Shown: positions 25,621 through 37,734 of the stretch, one piece after another | Numbering within the stretch: position 1 is the first letter of the stretch | How the letters are laid out: each line of letters opens with the position of its first letter | Source: Eustoma russellianum | Taxonomy: Eukaryota > Streptophyta > Magnoliopsida > Gentianales > Gentianaceae | DNA: 64,000 bases | Assembly: GCA_036186865.1 (NCBI GenBank) | Contig: AP025062.1 | Coordinates: forward strand, 33,614,631 to 33,678,630 | Direction of reading: 5' to 3' | The notes under the pieces: generated by a model | Databases searched by the model: none | Told to the model about the DNA's origin: nothing | The model's input: only the letters and a program-made list of their open reading frames with translations | Position numbers and translations under genes: made by a program

Positions 25621-26095
25621 ATTTTTAAGAAAATACTAAAATATTCAAATATTAAATCATATATATAGAAATTAAAATCCAATCAAAACTCATTAATACT
25701 GCAATTCTATTGACCAGAATACTAAAGTAACAAACCAAGATACCTATTCAATATCCAAAAATACATTTCTTCTTTGAAGATCAAATCCAAATATCCAACA
25801 GTACAACTATAAATACATAGTAGTATTCCATAAAACATTTAATAGATTACAAAAGGATCCATGATACTAAGCAACAGAGGAACCATCAATCACTATCACT
25901 TTCCATTCAAGTCAGCATGCACTTCAGGTCCAATGATCAAGACTAGAGCCCTGTAATACAATCAACAGGTGGATTAGACCAGCAAGTCAAGTATGCATAA
26001 CAAAAAAGAAATATCCATAAACAGTAACATTGAAAACCACACATACTCTACGCAAAGAAAAAAATATAAACTCAAAATAAACTAAAACCATACGG
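25621..26095. other. CACTA non-coding end region
   Basis: AT-rich sequence between the sub-terminal repeats and the first gene. Probably 3' UTR of the - strand gene; no other feature seen. Confidence 0.4.
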
Positions 26096-26890
26096 CTAAA
26101 CGGCGTACGTATTCCCTCCACCCGCAGATGATGGGTCATCTGGTCTGTCATGTGATTGAGCTGGAGAGCATACGTCTGTGGGTCTATCACGTATCAAGGC
26201 TTCAAGAGCTCTTACCTGAGAATGCAGTGAGTCCAATTCATCTACCTGAGAACGCAGTGAGTCCAGTTCATCTTGCTGTATTGAGATACGGTGTTGTAGT
26301 TCAGCAACTGATGCTGAAGTATATACACTAGATACGGAAGTGCTGGATGAGGTGGTATTCGCAAAGTAAAAGTTTGTAGATTGTCCCAACCCATAAACTT
26401 TTCCTTTCTTTCGACCGCCAACAGCTTTATACCAAATCTCCGCTTCATTTTTTACCACTCCTTTTTATGCATACCTACCTAACAATTGTTCATATGCGTC
26501 CTACATGGCGAAATTTATAATTAAAAGAATATAATGTATATACGATTTAATTAACTGAACTAAAGACATCATATAATATGTCTACAAAACTTTTAAAATA
26601 TACTTACCATCATAGACTTCGCCTTTTTGCAAGAATAAACTCTCTCTCCATTATTTGCAATCCGTGAGTGCGTATCTACAAAAGCCTGTACTGGAGTCAG
26701 AAATCTTCCGCCATACTTACGTGCCTGCACAAATTGGAATTTAAAAGCACAAGATACGTCATAAAAAATAAACATTCGATCATCATAACTGCACCTCTCA
26801 TCCCAATAAAAAGTATAACAATAAAACACATAATCATAAACAACAACAACAATACATACCCAGTATATCCCAACGACAGCAAAAACCAAT
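26096..26890 (-). pseudogene. CACTA second gene, Transposase_24 (Ptta/En/Spm) type, partial
   Basis: Two - strand exon-like blocks resemble plant 'Transposase, Ptta/En/Spm' proteins (PF03004). The upstream block (about 26735-26625) reads ARKYGGRFLTPVQAFVDTHS, then KKAKSMM, matching the family's GGSxx...xxTH...A segment. The downstream block (26458-26096) begins with EIWYKAVGGRKKGKVYGLGQ, the family's most conserved C-terminal motif, followed by Ser/Thr-rich sequence and a coiled-coil with repeated QVDELDSL, and ends at a TAA after NTYAV. An intron of about 150 bp separates the blocks. Exons further 5' are not recognisable before 27254, so the gene looks incomplete. Such proteins are thought to accompany the TNP2 transposase; their exact role in this element is inference. 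Confidence 0.65.
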
Positions 26891-27253
26891 CATTCAGATC
26901 ATTCACAGGACCCGACCCAAATGACTACACTACTGGACTAGCAAAAGCCAATCATTCAGATCATTCACGGGACACAGATCTCTAACAACAAATAAATGAC
27001 CAATAAATGACATTCAATTAGAGAAAGTTACTCATAAGAAGTAATATATACAAAACCTACAAAACATGATACAAAACATGAATATCACAATTATAGCATG
27101 CTTGTAGAAGAGTATACTTAATACTCATACAACACACAAAATCAAAGCTCACTCTGATTGGACCCAAATCAAAGCTCGAAATAAAATCATTCCACATATC
27201 TTAATAAAAAAAATCATCTTCTGAATCACTTTCATCACCATCGTCGTTGGCGG

Positions 27254-29947
27254 CTATAGGTACATCTTCCTCATCGTCTTCCTCGGTTTCATATGCATGA
27301 TATCAGCCTCATCATCTTTGCAATCATGAATTTCATTGCCTACCTCTTCCTCCTCCATTTCTATGTTTTCATCATGAGATAATATTGCTTGTTCATCTAT
27401 TACATTCTCTTGGAAAACAATACTTTCAGTTGGAGCTACCACGACGTGTCTAGGCTTTGTCTTAAACACGGCCCACCATTGATTCATATTACTCCTTAAG
27501 CTTGGATACAGCGAGTAATAGACTTGGGAGGCTTGGATGGCCAAAATAAAAGGATCGTATTTTGGATATTTTCTTGTATGATTAACCTCTATGAGCTTAT
27601 AGTTTGGGTGGATGTTAATACCATTCAAGGGGTCCATCCACCGACACTTGAATAAAAGCGCAGTAAAAGATGTTTGCGAACCAAAGTATCTTAGCTCAAA
27701 AATCTCTTCAAGTATACCAAAATAGTCAACTTCATTATCATCTCGAACATGAACACCATAATTCATTGTGGACTTGTTTTTTCCATAGTCAATGGTGTGG
27801 AAGTTGAATCCATTAATTGAGCATCTTGTCCATGTTTTCACTTCTTGGATTGGACCCATTGCTAAGGCTCGGACTATATCATCCTTCACATTATGTTCGA
27901 TTACCTAGATCATAAGAATGTCATTTATCAAATGGATGCACGTATGTACATGAAAGTAATAAAACATCATTTTTCTTAAAAGAAAAAATTTCAAACTCAC
28001 ATAATTCTTGAACCAACTCGGGAATTTTTCCTCAAACCTATTCCAAACCTCCCTGACATCCATGTTTGGGTGAAGCTCGAGAATGTGTTTCTGAAACTCC
28101 CTGTTCATTGTATAAGTTTTATTTGTTTCTTTAAATTATTTAATGGAATAAAACCATAAAGTAATCTATAAATCAAAAGTCATGAACATGCACCTTTCAT
28201 AATTGGGTAGAATACAGTTAGAAAGGACATACAGATGTGCACGGGCATACTCTCTGTCAGTCAAATTTTTTTTTCCCACTCGCTGAAGAAAAATCAGCAT
28301 TATGACGAAAAATTATTGGAACATTCGGATCAATATCCACATCAGCACCTTTATCCACATTACGAGGAAGATCACGCATCTTAGTATCCACGTCCGGGTT
28401 GAGGTAACGGTTGCAAAAAATTGCAATTTCCTCCGTCAAGTACGCATTGCATATAGACCCTTCAACTCGTGCCTTATTACCAATTTTTTTCTTCAAATGG
28501 TTTAAAAACCTTCAAAATAAAGGGAAATCATCTTCAGTTTAACATAGTTTCAAACCATATTATTAAAATTAAATGTTGATATCTTGCTTCAATTACTACA
28601 CGTACCTTTCGAATGGATACATCCATCGATATTGAACGGGACCACCAAGTATTGTCTCGTATGGTAAATGGATTGGAAGATGCTCCATTGAATTAAAGAA
28701 AGAAGGAGGAAAGATCTTCTCTAGTTTGCAGATTATCTCTGGTACGTTCTTCTCCAAGCGACACATATCTTCAACCGTTATCGTTGATGCACACAAATCA
28801 CGAAAGACTTGGCTAATCTCTGTGATTTCCTGCCAAACATTAAGCGGGACCAAGTGCTTCAACGCAACAGGGAATAAACGCTCAAGAAATACATGACAGT
28901 CATGGCTCTTCATTCCGGAGAGTTTAAGGTTTTTTAAGTCTACACACCTTTCAAGGTCAGATGCATAACCGTCAGGGAATTTCAACTCCTTCACCCATTG
29001 TAATAAAACCGTCTTTTGTTTCTTGTCCAAGTCATAAGGTTCCTTTGGCTTCACATCCCTACCATGTTCATCTTTACAAAGCTCTAAATATGGGCATTTG
29101 CAATGAAGAGCCATATCTTTCCATGCATTAATGTTATCCGAGGTAGGGTCTTTTACATCAAGAATGATATTAATTAATTGCTCAAAAAAATTCTTGTCAA
29201 TGTGCAAGACATCCAAATTATGTCTGATCAACAAATCCTTCCAATAAGGAAGATCCCATAATATACTCTGTTTGGTCCAGCCACGAAGACCGTTTTTCTG
29301 CAATGATTTCATTAATGTGATGAAATTTGGGTCGATCACCTTCGGAAGATTTGACACTTCATTCCACAATTCTTGACCATTCTTTCTCTTTGGTATCTCA
29401 CGAGTTTCTACTCGATTCTTGTAAAATGCACTCTTGTTCCTCCGATAAGGATGATCTGATGGAAGAAACTATCGATGACAATCAAACCATGACACTTTGC
29501 ATCCATTTTTTAAAAAGAATGCATGCGTATCTTCCATACAACATACGCATCCATGCAAACAAGACGTGGACCACCCGGATAGCATACCATAAGCAGGAAA
29601 ATCATTGATAGTCCATATGACTGCTGCTTTGAGAGTGAAATTTTGCTTTCTAAAGACATCATAGGTTGTTTCACCAGTAGCCCACAGATAATTCAACTCA
29701 TCAATTAGAGGTTGTAAATACACATCCAAGTTTGATTTTGGAGCCTTTGGTCCTGGAATTATCATCGAAAGAAACATGAACTCTTTTTTCATACACAACC
29801 ATGGTGGCAAATTTTATGGTGTCAAAATAACTGGCCAACAAGAATAAGTCCCGCAAAATTTTCCGTATGGTGTAAAACCATCAGTACAAAATCCCAAACG
29901 AACTTTCCTGGGATCAGACGAAAAATTTGGATAAATTCTGTCAAAAT
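27254..29947 (-). pseudogene. TNP2-type CACTA transposase, C-terminal part
   Basis: Read leftward from the LTR-element insertion, the - strand gives the Transposase_21 core continuing from 36.8 kb: DRIYPNFSSDPRKVRLGFCT, then LPPWLCMKKEFMFLSMIIPG, then LHGCVCCMEDT. A DUF4218-type block follows (ICKLEKIFPPSFFNSMEHLP, then GPVQYRWMYPFERY, about 28765-28600), then NKARVEGSICNAYLTEEIA (28496-28410), and a DUF4216-type block (27889-27500: GFNFHTIDYGKN, then LFKCRWMDP). Introns or decayed spacers separate these. A TAA at 29814-29816 replaces the Tyr usual in TPYNLPPWL-like sequence. Transposase_21 proteins are the catalytic proteins of CACTA elements. The gene is disabled both by the stop and by the 6.9-kb insertion. 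Confidence 0.85.
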
Positions 29948-29952
29948 GCTTC

Positions 29953-31903
29953 TGTAGCGCCCCGTCCCGAACCCTAGGGTCAGAGCCGGTACGCCTGCCG
30001 TATTCCGCTAAGGGATATACAAGGCGTCTGTACGAATCCTTGCACTTATCAAAACGACAAAGTATTCGATTGCGGAAGCGAATTAAATCAACTCAAAACC
30101 CTAAATCGGAAGTAAAATCCCCAAAATCGTATATAGTCAAAATCAAGTCATAATCCCTTAAACGACATCGTAAAGTAACAATTAATAAATCTTAAGCTAT
30201 GTCCTCAAATGGAATAATAAATAAAATAAAACTTCCTCAATTCTTTATCCTCAATCTCCAAATAGTCTTTACGAGTCCCATGAGCCCACTCTGAATCTTC
30301 TCCAACCCATATATAATCATACCCTGAATCGTCTGCAAGAAAACAAAACGAACGGTGTGAGCGACAAAAACGTCACTCAGTAGGTATCCTGCCTGCATCG
30401 GCCCTGTGAGATCATACATGCTAGGACAGTAGTGAAATACATATACGTACTGTAATACAAAAATAGACTGTCCACGTTTTTACAAATACGTATAACGGTC
30501 AGAACTTCTTAATACAACGCATAACGGTCATATCTTTTTAAAACAACGTATATCGGTCATAACTTCTTAAGACAATCAAGCACTTAATCATGCAGAATGA
30601 ACGTGAAATGCAATGTCACATACGTGATGCATGATAAACCTACCTTCTCAGAACATTCATCTAATCGTGCAATGCATGACCCCGGGTCCTAACAGAACGG
30701 AACGGAACAGAACAGATCAGATATGCGACTTACGACTCGCATATCCTAACAGAACAGAACGGAACAGAACATAATTTATCATATCATATATGCAATGTCG
30801 TGATGCATGAATACACAGAAACCATACACGGAATCCTTCATTTACTTTCCCTTTTCTTTTCTTTTCCCTTTTATTTTTCCTTTTTTCCTTTTCCCTCATG
30901 CGTTCTCAGCTTCCCCTTTTCAATTTCTTTTTTTTCTTTTACCTTTTCTTTTGTTATTCTTTTCTTTATTGTTTTCCCTTCCCCTCCTGCGCCTTTCATT
31001 CCCCCCACCCCCTTTTCAATTTCTTTCGTGCGTTCCCCTCTCAGCCCCCCAGCTACTCCCTCAGCCCCTCACCCCCCAGTCCGCCCCCAGTCCGCCACCT
31101 CCCAACCCCAATCTTACCCCTCCAGTTCGCACCACCCACCCTCTCAACCCCCTCAGCTGCCCCCAACCCTCCAGCCCCCGTGACCAGGTCCGCACCACCC
31201 CCTCCAGTTCGCAGCCCCCCATCAGTCCGCCCCCGTCCTTATTCCTCCATCCGGCAGCACGTGGTCATAGCCCACCACCACCGGCCACGCGCCGCCGGCA
31301 CAAACACTTCTTCCTGCGACCTCCGTCCGGCAGCACGTGGTCATAGCCCACCACCACCGGCCACGCGCCGCCGGCATAAACGCTTCTTCCTACAATTCCG
31401 GTATTCACACGCACATCAAAAATCAAATCTTTTTCGAGTTTTCATACGAAAATAGCATCATACATATATATACATATACGATCATATATACGGACATGCA
31501 ATTCATCACATATACATATAATCTAATAATTAAGCATCTATACAACCACACATACTAATGCACGATCTCGTTTTCATAGAGAAATTAAAGACTTTTCTTT
31601 GTTTCATTCAACGGATGTTAAGGAGGCACCTACCTGGTATTTGATACGCGTTTGCAAGGCTTGATCGATGCGGTGGTGCTCCTTCTACCCTCCTAAAGTG
31701 GCGGCCTTGATGGAGCAGGGAGAGGATCGCTCTCTCCCTTTTTTTTTCTGAGGACGTCGTTTGTGAGGGGAGGGAGGAGTATAACCGTGGTTTAAATAGA
31801 TATTTGATTAGGGTTTAGGGAAAATTTGATAATCAAATTAGGTTTTCTAATTAATTATGCCTATTTTCCATTCTTGCCCCTATTAAAAAAATGGGATATA
31901 ACA
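29953..31903 (-). repeat. 3' LTR of element G3
   Basis: 1951 bp. It contains three tandem 29-bp units with AACGGTCATAACTTC (30480-30573), an AACAGAACGGAAC repeat (about 30690-30770), a strongly pyrimidine-rich tract (30838-31240) and a duplicated 76-bp unit with GGCAGCACGTGGTCATAGCC (31250-31370). The long Pro/Ser/Phe-rich frames at 30800-31455 come from base composition and are not called genes. Confidence 0.9.
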
Positions 31904-34854
31904 TTCTCCCCTCCTTACAAAAAGTTTCGTCCTCGAAACTTGTGTTTTACGTAATCGGTAACTTAGTATAGTCCCACATAATTCATTTACCTATATCATG
32001 ATCGAACTTAGTATCCTTTGCGTATTCCGATATATTACCCATCTCACTTCCTCGACATAAGACTAAGTCCTCAAATCATTCAGTGTGTATGTATATAAAG
32101 TAATCTTTGAATCCATTGTCCTCCGCTTGATAGATCGTAACATATTCTTTCTATCGTTCTCGAATCAACCTTAAGGGTATCGTCACTATACTGGCTTCAT
32201 AACTTAATCGCCGGTCTACTTCGTACTTATATTTGCTATCATGAGCAACCCCCTAAAATCAGTTCTTAGGTGTAGTACAATCTTTAACTTAAAACCTTGT
32301 TCACAAAACTCATCCCTGAAGCTTTATGTATTCTTCGGAATACGTTGTACTCTAGTGCGATTTAACTTAGTCATCACTTAGTCCTTATAGAGTTCAACCC
32401 TTACTTGATTCCCTATAATCATTGCTAACAAACTTCCACTTATACAACTTAACGTGTATCGTTCAACTTATTGCAATCTACAATATCGGATTCTTAAACT
32501 TATGACATATCCATACTAACATCCTTTGTGTATCCCAATATGGTAACCGTTACCTTTCCTTAACACAACCAAGTCTTCAAAATCAGTTCTTATATCCTTA
32601 CGAACTAGCTCTATGATCATGCTCTTAATTTCTCAAAGGTATCGTCAGCAGCCTAGTATACGAAATATGTGTATGGACATATTTTTCTTCAAGTTAAAAG
32701 AAAAGTAGCTTACGTAGCCATAATTTTGAATATAGCTTTAACTATTTAAAATACTGAACCTTCTAATTTTTGTAAACATAAAACTCAAAGTATACTAGAT
32801 TTGTTTTCGCAACGCGATATCTCAAATGATCATTTTAAAATGATGATATAACTTTTTCGCAAGGCACTTTGGTAAATTGCATCAAAACAGTTGAAAACTT
32901 AATAATGTAAGGTTTTATGAAACGATTTGAATACGGTACCTTCCATTTTCAAAAGTAGGTATATATTTTGAAATCTAACCCTTTTTCCACCAAAAGTTAA
33001 GTAAGTTCATCGCAAGCGGGTAAATAACTTCAAAAACATTTGAACGGTTAAACTGCTCGCGGTATCGATAGTCGTCAAATTAAATTAATTCTGACTAAAA
33101 AAATAAATTTAACAAAAACAGAAATTTGAAATATTCTGTAAGAAATATATATATAAACAAATCGTTTTTGCAAGAACATCAATATTTTAAAAGTTTTCTC
33201 CTTTTCAAGGTCGTCAAAAGAATTTAATTTTTTTAGGCTGATTTACAAGTACGGAAACAAAAACTAGCCTCGTAAAGTTTAGTAGACTATATAAAGAAAT
33301 GTGACTTAATAGGGTGTTTTCGAAAATAAAATGTCTTCTGAAGTCCTTGTAAAATATAGGTATTACTCGATGTACGTGCATATATAAAATATTTATCTGC
33401 TAGAGAAATAATAGTCCAATACTTCGTATAATTTCTATAATCCATCCTTGTTTACAAAAAAAACAATCCGTCTATGTATCGTTTCTTATAAGTCTAACCT
33501 TCGCCTACTATGATAAAATCTCTATCTTAAATTGTCCAATCCTAGCATGGCACACTAAACATTTATCGACTTAAGGTGTTCTAATTCAACATGCTTCCGC
33601 GCTTCATACTGATCCTCTATATTTCTTTACTAGTTATTCCAATCGCTAGTTTTAACTTAGTTAGATCTCACCTTAACAAGCAATCACTACTGGTTCATGC
33701 TTACTCTATTTCAATTCAAGCCTACTAAATTCAAACCAAATGTTCCGATGTCAACACTTAACCCACAATTTGTAATGATATAGTATTCCAAGGCACATAC
33801 TATAGTCGATTCTCGCATGTCGTTATTGTTCAATACCTCTAATAAGACTAATATCGTCGATCTATTTTGATTACCCTACATTCGTCATCTTAACCCTAGA
33901 CTATAAACTCCTTTGTACAATATCCTTAACTAAACTCTTACTGATTATAACGCTAGTCGTTATTTAGTTTCTATCATTCTACTATAAATCATCTCTTAGT
34001 ATTTATCATACTATTATAATTCATTTCTTAGTAGTTGTGGTCCCAACTTAGACCTAAGCATGCTCTGATGTTACCGTCCAAGTAGGGATATGGACCCGCC
34101 TTACTTTACACTAATGGTACTGAGTACCATGTTGCAGTTATAGTAAGGCAGCCTGAGTTACTGCCAGACCCATTAATATGCCAACTAACGTTTGTAGTAT
34201 GGTATTTTGGTTAACATTGCAATTCATTCAAATCAATTATATAATTCAACTAGGGTTACTAAGATCACGGCTTAGAGAGTTATGATCAACCTTAGATGGG
34301 AGGATTGTATGGGATATCCTAGGTATACGTGTTTCAAAACCGATCAACTTCTTAAGTTTAAGATCACAACTTATTTCTAGTATTGTTCCTAGCATCATCA
34401 TTTCTTAAGTCTAAGATCACGTCTTATTTCCAAATCATAATTAGTACATAATCAACACTTATTACTAAATCAGTACTTATGTCTAAAGTCAACTCTTAAT
34501 CGAGATCGTTATTTATATCTAAGATCGCGCCTTATGTTTAGGATCATCGCTTATAACTAAGATCAGTACCTATGTTCATGATCATCGCTCATGTTCAAAT
34601 CATCACTTAGTCTAAATCTAACTTATTTTAAGGTCAAACTTAGTCTCAGATCACAACTTACATCTAAAATCAAACTTAGTCTAAGATCAAACTTACATAT
34701 ACGATCGAAACTTAAGTCTATAATTATCTCTTACGTCTAAGATCAAACTTACGTCTATGATCAAACTTAAGTCTAGAGTCATCTCTTACGTCTAAGATCA
34801 TTTCTTAATTCTATCTTTCCGCAGTAGATATAGAGCCTGGGCTCTGATACCACC
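31904..34854 (-). repeat. Non-coding interior of element G3
   Basis: No coding sequence in any frame. The right half (about 34300-34810) is a degenerate array of TCTAAGATCAAACTTA-like words. Similar text, reverse-complemented, lies at 19061-20471 and 45681-46833, so the interior is conserved in the family without coding. The primer site is at 34841-34852 and the polypurine tract at 31904-31916. Confidence 0.8.
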
Positions 34855-36827
34855 TGTAGCGCCCCGTCCTGAACCCTAGGGTCAGAACCGGTACGCCCGC
34901 CGTATTCCGCTAAGGGATATACAAGGCGTCTGTACGAATCCTTGCACTTATCAAAATGACAAAGTATTCGATTGCGGAAGCGAATTAAATCAACTCAAAA
35001 CCCTAAATCGGAAGTAAAATCCCCAAAATCATATATAGTCAAAATCAAGTCATAATCCCTTAAACGACATCGTAAAGTAACAATTAATAAATCTTAAGCT
35101 ATGTCCTCAAATGGAATAATAAATAAAATAAAACTTCCTCAATTCTTTATCCTCAATCTCCAAATAGTCTCTACGAGTCTCATGAGCCCACTCTGAATCT
35201 TCTCCAACCCATATATAATCATACCCTGAATCGTCTGCAAGAAAACAAAACGAACGGTGTGAGCGACAAAAACGTCACTCAGTAGGTACCCTGCCTGCAT
35301 CGGCCCTGTGAGATCATACATGCTAGGACAGTAGTGAAATACATATACGTACTGTAATACAAAAATAGACTGTCCACGTTTTCACAAATACGTATAACAG
35401 TCAGAACTTCTTAAAACAACGCATAACGGTCATATCTTTTTAAACAACGTATATCGGTCATAACTTCTTAAGACAATCAAGCACCTAATCATGCAGAATG
35501 AACGTGAAATGCAATGTCACATACGTGATGCATGATAAACCTACCTTCTTAGAACATTCATCTAATCATGCAATGCATGACCCCGGGTCCTAACAGAACA
35601 GAACGGAACGGAACGGAACAGATCAGATATGCGACTTACGACTCGCATATCCTAACAGAACAGAACGGAACAGAACATAACTTATCATATCATATATACA
35701 ATGTCGTGATGCATGAATGCACAGAAACCATACACGGAATCCTTCATTTACTTTCCCTTTTCCTTTTCCTTTTCTTTTCTTTTTCCTTTTTTCCTTTTCC
35801 CTCATGCGTTCTCAGCTTCCCCTTTTTCAATTTCTTTTTTTTTCTTTTACCTTTTCTTTTGTTATTCTTTTCTTTATTCTTTTCCCTTCCCCTCCTGCGC
35901 CTTTCATTCCCCCACCCCCTTTTCAATTTCTTTCGTGCGTTCCCCTCTCAGCCCCCCCGCTACTCCCTCAGCCCCTCACCCCCCAGTCTGCCCCCTAGTC
36001 CGCCACCTCCCAACCCCAATCCTACCCCCTCCAGTTCGCACCACCCACCCTTTCAACCCCCTCAGCTGCCCCCAACCCTCCAGCCCCCGTGACCAGGTCC
36101 GCACCACCCCCCTCCAGTTCGTAGCCCCCCCAAACTAGCCCCCCATCAGTCCGCCCCCGTCCTTATTCCTCCATCCGGCAGCACGTGGTCATAGCCCACC
36201 ACCACCGGCCACGCGCTGCCGGCACAAACACTTCTTCCTGCGACCTCCGTCCGGCAGCACGTGGTCATAGCCCACCACCACCAGCCACGCGCCGCCGGCA
36301 CAAACGCTTCTTCCTACGATTCCGATATTCACACGTACATCAAGAATCAAATCTTTTTCGAGTTTTCATACAAAAATAGCATCATACATATATATACATA
36401 TACGATCATATATACGGACATACAATTCATCACATATACATATAATCTAATAATCAAACATCTATACAACCACACATACTAATGCACGATCTCGTTTTCA
36501 TAGAGAAATTAAAGACTTTTGTTTGTTTCATTCAACGGATGTTAAGGGGGCACCTACCTGGTATTTGATACGCGTTTGCAAGGCTTGATCGATGCGGTGG
36601 TGCTCCTTCTACCCTCCTAAAGTGGCGGTCTTGATGGAGCAGGGAGAGGATCGCTCTCTCCCTTTTTTTTCCTGAGGACATCGTTTGTGAGGGGAGGGAG
36701 GAGTATAACCGTGGTTTAAATAGATATTTGATTAGGGTTTAGGGAAAATTTGATAATCAAATTAGGTTTTCTAATTAATTAGGCCTAATTTCCATTCTTG
36801 CCCCTATTAAAAAAATGGGATATAACA
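34855..36827 (-). repeat. 5' LTR of element G3
   Basis: 1973 bp, same internal structure as the 3' LTR: 29-bp units near 35384-35475, pyrimidine-rich tract 35750-36165, 76-bp duplication 36170-36320. The primer site abuts its left edge. Confidence 0.9.
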
Positions 36828-36832
36828 GCTTC

Positions 36833-37734
36833 CATGCGTCCCCATCACTCGGATGTGCCATTGTACCACCTACTCTTGGATTATCCAAATGCCACCTCAT
36901 ATGCACTGCTGTATTTGCTGTTGCATATAGTCTTTGTAATCTTGGTGTAATTGGAAAATAATTAAGGATTTTTTTTGCCTTTCTCTTCCCATGCGAGCTC
37001 AGTTTGTACCTATCTTCTCTGCACAACTTACAGCTTTCTAAATTAACATCATCTTTCCAATATAACATGCATCCCTTAGGGCACACATGTATCTTCTCAA
37101 CCGATAGCTGAAGGCCTTTTAGCACTTTTTTAACATTATAGAATTTCTTTGACATTAAATTGTCTTTCGGAAGAAAGTCATCCATCAAAGAAGCAAACCC
37201 ATCTAAACAACGGTGTGGCAAATTATATTCACACTTCATGTCGATCATCCTAGATGCCAACTCTATAAGTGTTCTCGTGCAACCATCATACAAGGGCTGT
37301 TGTGCATCATTCAACATTTCCAAAAACACCTTTGATTTAGGATTCAGCTCTTCTTCCACTAATTCAACGCTGTGGTCGCATTCATACCCAAATGATGGAG
37401 GAAATGCATCCCGTACCATATTTTCATAGCTTCTCAAGGAATTATTAACATCATCATGTTCAACAATAGCCATTTCTTCTCCATGAGATACCCATTCAAA
37501 GTAGTTACCGCAAAAACCTTTCATGTATAAGTGTTCTTTCACAATCCGTATATCGTAAAACCTAAGGTTTTTGCATGAACGGCATGGACATCTAATGCAC
37601 CCATCATGTTGAAAGTCTTTCTGTGTCTTATTATATTCAGTAAACTCATCAACTCCCTTCACAAATGCCATCTTTACTTTCTTCCTTTCATCCAGTCTTT
37701 CATACATCCACTGTCTTTCCAACCGTTTCATCAT
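36833..37734 (-). pseudogene. TNP2-type CACTA transposase, N-terminal part
   Basis: From the ATG ending at 37734 the - strand encodes a transposase-associated domain (PF13963 type; about residues 20-100: KGVDEFTEYN, then the Cys-rich IRCPCRSCKNLRF, then KGFCGNYFEWVSHGE). The start of Transposase_21 follows: SVEKIHVCPKGCMLYWKD, CKLCREDRYKLS, FPITPRLQRLYAT, MRWHL. The frame is cut at the DAWK codons by the LTR element. The flanking duplication GCTTC leaves the frame continuous with the sequence left of 29953 if the insertion is ignored. The second methionine, or one further in, may be the real start. Confidence 0.85.

Larger units (their letters stand above)
29953..36827 (-). mobile_element. 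Complete gene-less LTR retrotransposon (family G3, LARD-like)
   Basis: LTRs at 29953-31903 and 34855-36827 are nearly identical; most differences are single bases and small indels in the pyrimidine-rich part. The outer ends are TGTAGCGCC and ATATAACA. The insertion is flanked by the 5-bp duplication GCTTC (29948-29952 and 36828-36832). On the - strand a TGGTATCAGAGC primer site (34841-34852) and a polypurine tract (AAGGAGGGGAGAA, 31904-31916) are in the right places. The interior (2.95 kb) has no gag or pol, so it must depend on proteins from a relative, plausibly a Gypsy element like the one at 16 kb. It splits the CACTA transposase gene. Confidence 0.92.

Noticed and set aside
30800..31455. 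Overlapping Pro/Ser/Phe-rich open frames (also 35568-36138)
   Set aside because: They lie in the pyrimidine-rich part of an LTR, overlap in three frames and follow base composition; no domain or codon bias.
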